Made by a program: the position numbers and the translations under genes
Part shown: piece by piece, positions 28,764-33,924 of the stretch
Position numbering within the stretch: the stretch's first letter is position 1
Layout: every line of letters begins with the position of its first letter
The notes under the pieces: model-generated
Seen by the model: the letters and a program-made list of their open reading frames with translations, nothing else
Database searches by the model: none
Told to the model about the DNA's origin: nothing
Source of the DNA: Ignavibacteria bacterium
GTDB taxonomy: Bacteria; Bacteroidota; Ignavibacteria; UBA10030; SZUA-254
NCBI GenBank assembly: GCA_003235555.1
Contig: QJVY01000097.1
Coordinates: 1-33,924 of the forward strand
DNA length: 33,924 nucleotides
Reading direction: 5' to 3'

Positions 28764-29780
28764 TCAGGGCCGGAACTGTGACGCGACGAGGTAGCAGAGA
28801 CCGCCGACGGCGGCCGATACCGGGATGGTGAGGATCCATGCCCACACGATTTTCCCCGCGATCCCCCACCGCACCGCGGAGAGGCGTCGCGTCGCGCCGA
28901 CTCCCATCACCGCCCCGGCGATGGTGTGCGTCGTGCTCACCGGGATTCCGGCGATGGCCGTTCCCACGAGCAGGGTCGCCCCGGCCGTCTCGGCGCAGAA
29001 TCCCCCGATCGGTTTCAGATGCGTCAGCCTGACCCCCATGGTATGAATCACTTTCCAGCCGCCGGCGAGCGTCCCCAGGGCGATGGAGCTGTATGCAGCG
29101 AGGATGACCCACGTGGGGATGTAGAAATCCCTTCCCGCGTCGTAGACCCACGACGGCAGTTCCACCGACGATGACGCCAGGAGGATGGCGATGATGCCCA
29201 TAGTCTTCTGGGCGTCGTTCGAACCATGGCCGAGGCTGAACGCCGCCGAGGAGAAGAGCTGTCCGTAGCGGAAACCCCGGTCGACCTTCCTGACGTTCAT
29301 CCTGCCGAACAGCCAGTGCATCGCAATCATGAGGAACCACCCGATCACCAGCCCGAAAATAGGCGAGAGGAAGATGAAGAGGACGACCTTGCCGATCCCG
29401 CCCAGCACCAGCGCCCCGATGCCCCCCTTGACGAGTCCCGCGCCGGCCAGACCGCCGATGAGCGAATGCGACACGCTGATGGGCAGCCCGAACTTCGTGC
29501 AGACCCAGGTCCAGGCGATCGCCCCCGCGAGGGCCGACAGGATCATGACCTCGGTGACGACCTGGGGGTGGACGATCCCCTTGCCGATGGTATTTGCGAC
29601 GTGCACCCCGAAGGTGAAGGCGGCGGCGAAATTGAAAAACGCCGCCCAGGCGACGGCGAGCCGGGGGGAGAGGACCCGGGTGGAGACGATCGTGGCGATG
29701 GAGTTTGCCGCGTCGTTCATCCCGTTCAGGAAATCGAACAGGAGGGCGAGGACGATGGTCAGGACGACGAGTGTCAGCAT
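28764..29780 (-). CDS. Inorganic phosphate transporter (PiT family)
   Basis: 338 aa; FDFLNGMNDAANSIATIVSTRVLSPRLAVAWAAFFNF, SFSLGHGSNDAQKTMGII, GIPVSTTHTIAGAVMGVG. Confidence 0.95.
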   Translation of the reverse strand: MLTLVVLTIVLALLFDFLNGMNDAANSIATIVSTRVLSPRLAVAWAAFFNFAAAFTFGVHVANTIGKGIVHPQVVTEVMILSALAGAIAWTWVCTKFGLPISVSHSLIGGLAGAGLVKGGIGALVLGGIGKVVLFIFLSPIFGLVIGWFLMIAMHWLFGRMNVRKVDRGFRYGQLFSSAAFSLGHGSNDAQKTMGIIAILLASSSVELPSWVYDAGRDFYIPTWVILAAYSSIALGTLAGGWKVIHTMGVRLTHLKPIGGFCAETAGATLLVGTAIAGIPVSTTHTIAGAVMGVGATRRLSAVRWGIAGKIVWAWILTIPVSAAVGGLCYLVASQFRP

Positions 29781-29796
29781 CCGCCCGTTCCCGGTT

Positions 29797-30441
29797 TCAG
29801 GAATTCTTGATCAGGAGTCCCTCGATCACGTTGGCGGCGTCTTCGCATTTGTCGGTGGCGGTCTCGAGGCTGACGTAGATCTCTTTCAACTTGATGATCA
29901 GGACCGGGTCTTTTTCGAGCTCGAACAGGTTCGCCACGGCCTCTTCGAACACCGTGTCCGCCTCGTTCTCGCACTCGTTGACTTTCTTCAGCACCTCGGC
30001 GATCCCGGGGCCCTTTCTCAGGTCGCGCATCATGTGCACGCCCCGCTGCAGCTCCCGGACCGACCGGTCGAGGATCGTAATGAGTTTCACCATGTCCGGG
30101 GGGCATTCCTTCAACCTGTAGAGTTTGAACCGGACCGCGCTGCCGTTGATGTTGTCCAGGATGTCGTCGATGGATGAAGCGAGGCGGTGGATGTCCTCCC
30201 GGTCGAACGGAGTGATGAAGGTGCCGTTCAGTTCCGCCATGATATCGTGCGTGATCGAGTCCCCGCGGTGTTCGAGGTCCTCGATCGCCTTCACCAGGGC
30301 CCCGAGGTCCGCCTGGGGGGTCGCGGGAAGCTTTTTCAGGAGTTCGGTCGTGCTGGCAAGGTTGTCGACCGTTTTTTCGAAGAAGCCGAAGAAGACATCG
30401 TTCTTCGGCATCAGGAACGCGAGGAGTGTTTCGAATTTCAT
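29797..30441 (-). CDS. DUF47 / PhoU-like phosphate transport regulator
   Basis: Start MKFETLLAFLMPKNDVFFGFFEKTVDNL at 30441; DLEHRGDSITHDIMAELNGTFITPFDREDIHRLASSIDDILDNI; directly upstream of PiT. Confidence 0.93.
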   Translation of the reverse strand: MKFETLLAFLMPKNDVFFGFFEKTVDNLASTTELLKKLPATPQADLGALVKAIEDLEHRGDSITHDIMAELNGTFITPFDREDIHRLASSIDDILDNINGSAVRFKLYRLKECPPDMVKLITILDRSVRELQRGVHMMRDLRKGPGIAEVLKKVNECENEADTVFEEAVANLFELEKDPVLIIKLKEIYVSLETATDKCEDAANVIEGLLIKNS

Positions 30442-30484
30442 CGTACGGTGGCCGGAGAGGGGTCGGGTGAAATGACTTCGCGGG

Positions 30485-30514
30485 GAATATAGAATTTCAC
30501 CGCCTGAAATGCAA
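30485..30514 (-). promoter_or_regulatory. Putative promoter for DUF47-PiT operon
   Basis: Minus strand TTG (30514-30512) - N20 - TATATTC (30491-30485). Confidence 0.6.
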
Positions 30515-30591
30515 TGGGCCATTCCCACCCGGGGCCCGGCTCGGGGATCCCCGCGGCGGGGGGGAGTGGAGGGGCGTCCTCCGTCTCGAAT

Positions 30592-30621
30592 TTGATATCC
30601 GTCGGGCTGTTTCCTATATTG
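30592..30621 (+). promoter_or_regulatory. Putative promoter for first glutamate dehydrogenase
   Basis: TTG (30592-30594, within TTTG) - N20 - TATATTG (30615-30621). Confidence 0.6.
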
Positions 30622-30728
30622 ACGGCCGTCCGACCGTCCGGAATTAAGCGTTTCCATGGGGCTTTCGCAGCAATTTCCACCGATCAAACCATCATAAATC
30701 AGCAACCTCCAGCCGGGGATATCACCAT

Positions 30729-32138
30729 ATGACCGTCAAGAGCGACACCTTTTTTACCGACGTCACACGAAACTTCGAAAACGCGGGGAAGTACCTGAAA
30801 CTCCCCGACGGCCTGCTGGAACAGATCAGGGTATGCAACAGCGTCTACCGTTTTAAGTTTCCCGTCAAGACGGAGAACGGCTACGAGGTCGTCTCGGCGT
30901 GGCGGGTGGAACACAGCCAGCACAAGCTGCCGACCAAGGGAGGGATCAGGTTCAGCGAGCACGTCGACGAGGACGAAGTGATGGCCCTCGCCGCCCTCAT
31001 GACCTACAAGTGCGCCCTTGTCGACGTCCCGTTCGGGGGGGCCAAGGGGGGCGTGAAGATCGATCCCCGCAAGTACGACGAGGAACAGCTCCAGCGGATC
31101 ACGCGCCGGTACGCCGCCGAGCTCATAAAAAAAGGTTTCATCGGCCCCGGCATCGACGTCCCCGCGCCCGACTACGGCACCGGAGAGAGGGAAATGGCGT
31201 GGATTGCCGACACCTACTCCGCGTTCAACCCCGGCCAGATCGACGCAAGCGGCTGCGTCACGGGAAAGCCGCTCTCACAGGGGGGCATCAGGGGACGGCG
31301 CGAGGCCACCGGCCGCGGGGTCTTCTTCGGATTGCGTGAAGCCTGCGACCAGGCCGAGGACATGAAGGCGCTGGGGCTCTCGAAGGGCCTTGCCGGAAAA
31401 AGGGTGGTGGTCCAGGGGCTCGGCAACGTGGGATACCACGCGGCGAAGTTTCTCCGGGAGGCGGGCGCCGTGCTGGTCGGGCTCGCGGAGTACGAGGGGG
31501 CGATCGCGGACCCCAGGGGACTCGACCTCGAAAAGGTCATGACACACCGCCGCGACACGAAATCGATATTGAAATTCCCCGGCGCCACGGACCTGAAAAC
31601 CGCGGAGGCCCTCACCCTCGACTGCGACATCCTGGTCCCGGCGGCGCTCGAGAACCAGATTACGATCGAAAACGCCGCGGACGTGAAGGCGAAAATCATC
31701 GGCGAGGCGGCCAACGGCCCGGTGCGCAGCGACGCCGACCAGGTCCTGCGGGGCCGGGGCGTCCTCATCGTCCCGGACGTCTACCTCAACGCGGGGGGCG
31801 TGACCGTTTCGTATTTCGAGTGGTTGAAAAACCTGCAGCACGTGAGGATGGGGCGTCTCGGCAAACGCTTCACCGAAACGGCGACCAACCAGCTGATCCT
31901 CACGATCGAGAAATCGACGGGAAAAACGCTGAGCGAATCGGAAAAACTGAAGCTCATGGCCGGCCCCGACGAGGAGGCGCTCGTGAACTCGGGACTCGAG
32001 GATACGATGATCGAGGCGTATCATGAAATCCGCGAAGTCTGGAAGAGGCACAAAGGCGTCGATATGCGGACGGCGGCTTTTATCACGGCGATCGACAAGG
32101 TGGCCCAATCCTACATCGAACTGGGCGTCTTTCCCTGA
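30729..32138 (+). CDS. Glu/Leu/Phe/Val dehydrogenase family, probable NAD-type glutamate dehydrogenase
   Basis: 469 aa; [79 protein letters not shown] (acidic residue after beta-2), [15 protein letters not shown]. Confidence 0.93.
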   Translation: MTVKSDTFFTDVTRNFENAGKYLKLPDGLLEQIRVCNSVYRFKFPVKTENGYEVVSAWRVEHSQHKLPTKGGIRFSEHVDEDEVMALAALMTYKCALVDVPFGGAKGGVKIDPRKYDEEQLQRITRRYAAELIKKGFIGPGIDVPAPDYGTGEREMAWIADTYSAFNPGQIDASGCVTGKPLSQGGIRGRREATGRGVFFGLREACDQAEDMKALGLSKGLAGKRVVVQGLGNVGYHAAKFLREAGAVLVGLAEYEGAIADPRGLDLEKVMTHRRDTKSILKFPGATDLKTAEALTLDCDILVPAALENQITIENAADVKAKIIGEAANGPVRSDADQVLRGRGVLIVPDVYLNAGGVTVSYFEWLKNLQHVRMGRLGKRFTETATNQLILTIEKSTGKTLSESEKLKLMAGPDEEALVNSGLEDTMIEAYHEIREVWKRHKGVDMRTAAFITAIDKVAQSYIELGVFP

Positions 32139-32339
32139 GCACGCCGTGGGTGGGTGAATATACCCACACAAAGGCCGGCCTCATGCAATTATGATTCACC
32201 CGGCCCGGCCGGGACGAATACATTCCCTTTTTTATTCGTTTCTTGGTCGTTTTCGAAGGGATATAGAGACTTTTTCTGGTACGGAGAGTGCACTGGTAGT
32301 AGTGGAAATCTCTCGTTATTTTCACTTTCAGGAGTTTGA

Positions 32340-33704
<1,365 letters not shown>

Positions 33705-33772
33705 CCCGCATCCGGAACACGGCGCGGTCGCGGCGTGAGTCAACCGGTTGAGGTCACCCGGCCGGGGGGAGT

Positions 33773-33924
33773 ATGAGTTCGCGGGAAGAACGATCCCTCC
33801 GGCCGGTCCTCACCGGCTATTCGCAGAACTTCCTGGACCTGATGCGGTGGAGGGTCCGGGAGGTCCTCCTCGTTTCCAGCCAGTACGATTCCTTCCTGTT
33901 CGATGAAGACGGCCAGCTCTACGG
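33773..33924 (+). CDS. Truncated N-terminus, possibly of a large PEP/pyruvate-binding-domain or response-regulator-like protein
   Basis: ATG at 33773 after GGGGGGAG; MSSREERSLRPVLTGYSQNFLDLMRWRVREVLLVSSQYDSFLFDEDGQLYG..., open to the window edge; resembles receiver-like N-termini (VLLVSSxYDSFxxxEDG). Confidence 0.6.
   Translation, partial: MSSREERSLRPVLTGYSQNFLDLMRWRVREVLLVSSQYDSFLFDEDGQLY

Noticed and set aside
28764-30441. DUF47-PiT pair as a novel system
   Set aside because: Well-known conserved phosphate transport pair.

Overview
GC-rich, gene-dense bacterial chromosomal segment. The lineage looks like the Bacteroidota/Ignavibacteria/Chlorobi group, inferred from two T9SS-type C-terminal sorting domains and Bacteroidota-like -33/-7 promoters. 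Most genes are conserved housekeeping or metabolic functions: partial urocanase, M14 peptidase, adenosine-specific kinase, two cold-shock proteins, PriA, two tandem choice-of-anchor-B secreted paralogs, dienelactone hydrolase, a membrane protein with a degenerate histidine-kinase DHp-like segment, an orphan PilB/GspE ATPase, a secreted/outer-membrane hypothetical, a PIG-L / 62-aa protein / SSS-symporter operon, a DAACS symporter, MsrP-MsrQ, TruA, DinB-like, M48/Ste24-like, PiT + DUF47, two different glutamate dehydrogenases, and a truncated gene at the right edge. I see no tRNA, rRNA, CRISPR array, transposase or phage module. I do not see a clear-cut new defence or mobile system. The most interesting signals are: (1) a recurrent TTG-N20-TAnnTT promoter architecture at most transcription-unit starts; (2) a two-TM protein with a DHp-like helical hairpin in which the phosphoacceptor His position is Asp and no catalytic domain follows, next to an orphan PilB-like ATPase with MshEN-like (c-di-GMP) repeats, with alternative terminator/antiterminator hairpins between them; (3) a ~340-nt structured leader or ncRNA before the cold-shock genes; (4) a 62-aa single-TM protein translationally coupled on both sides between a PIG-L hydrolase and an SSS transporter. 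All functional statements are by-eye motif recognition; no searches were run.
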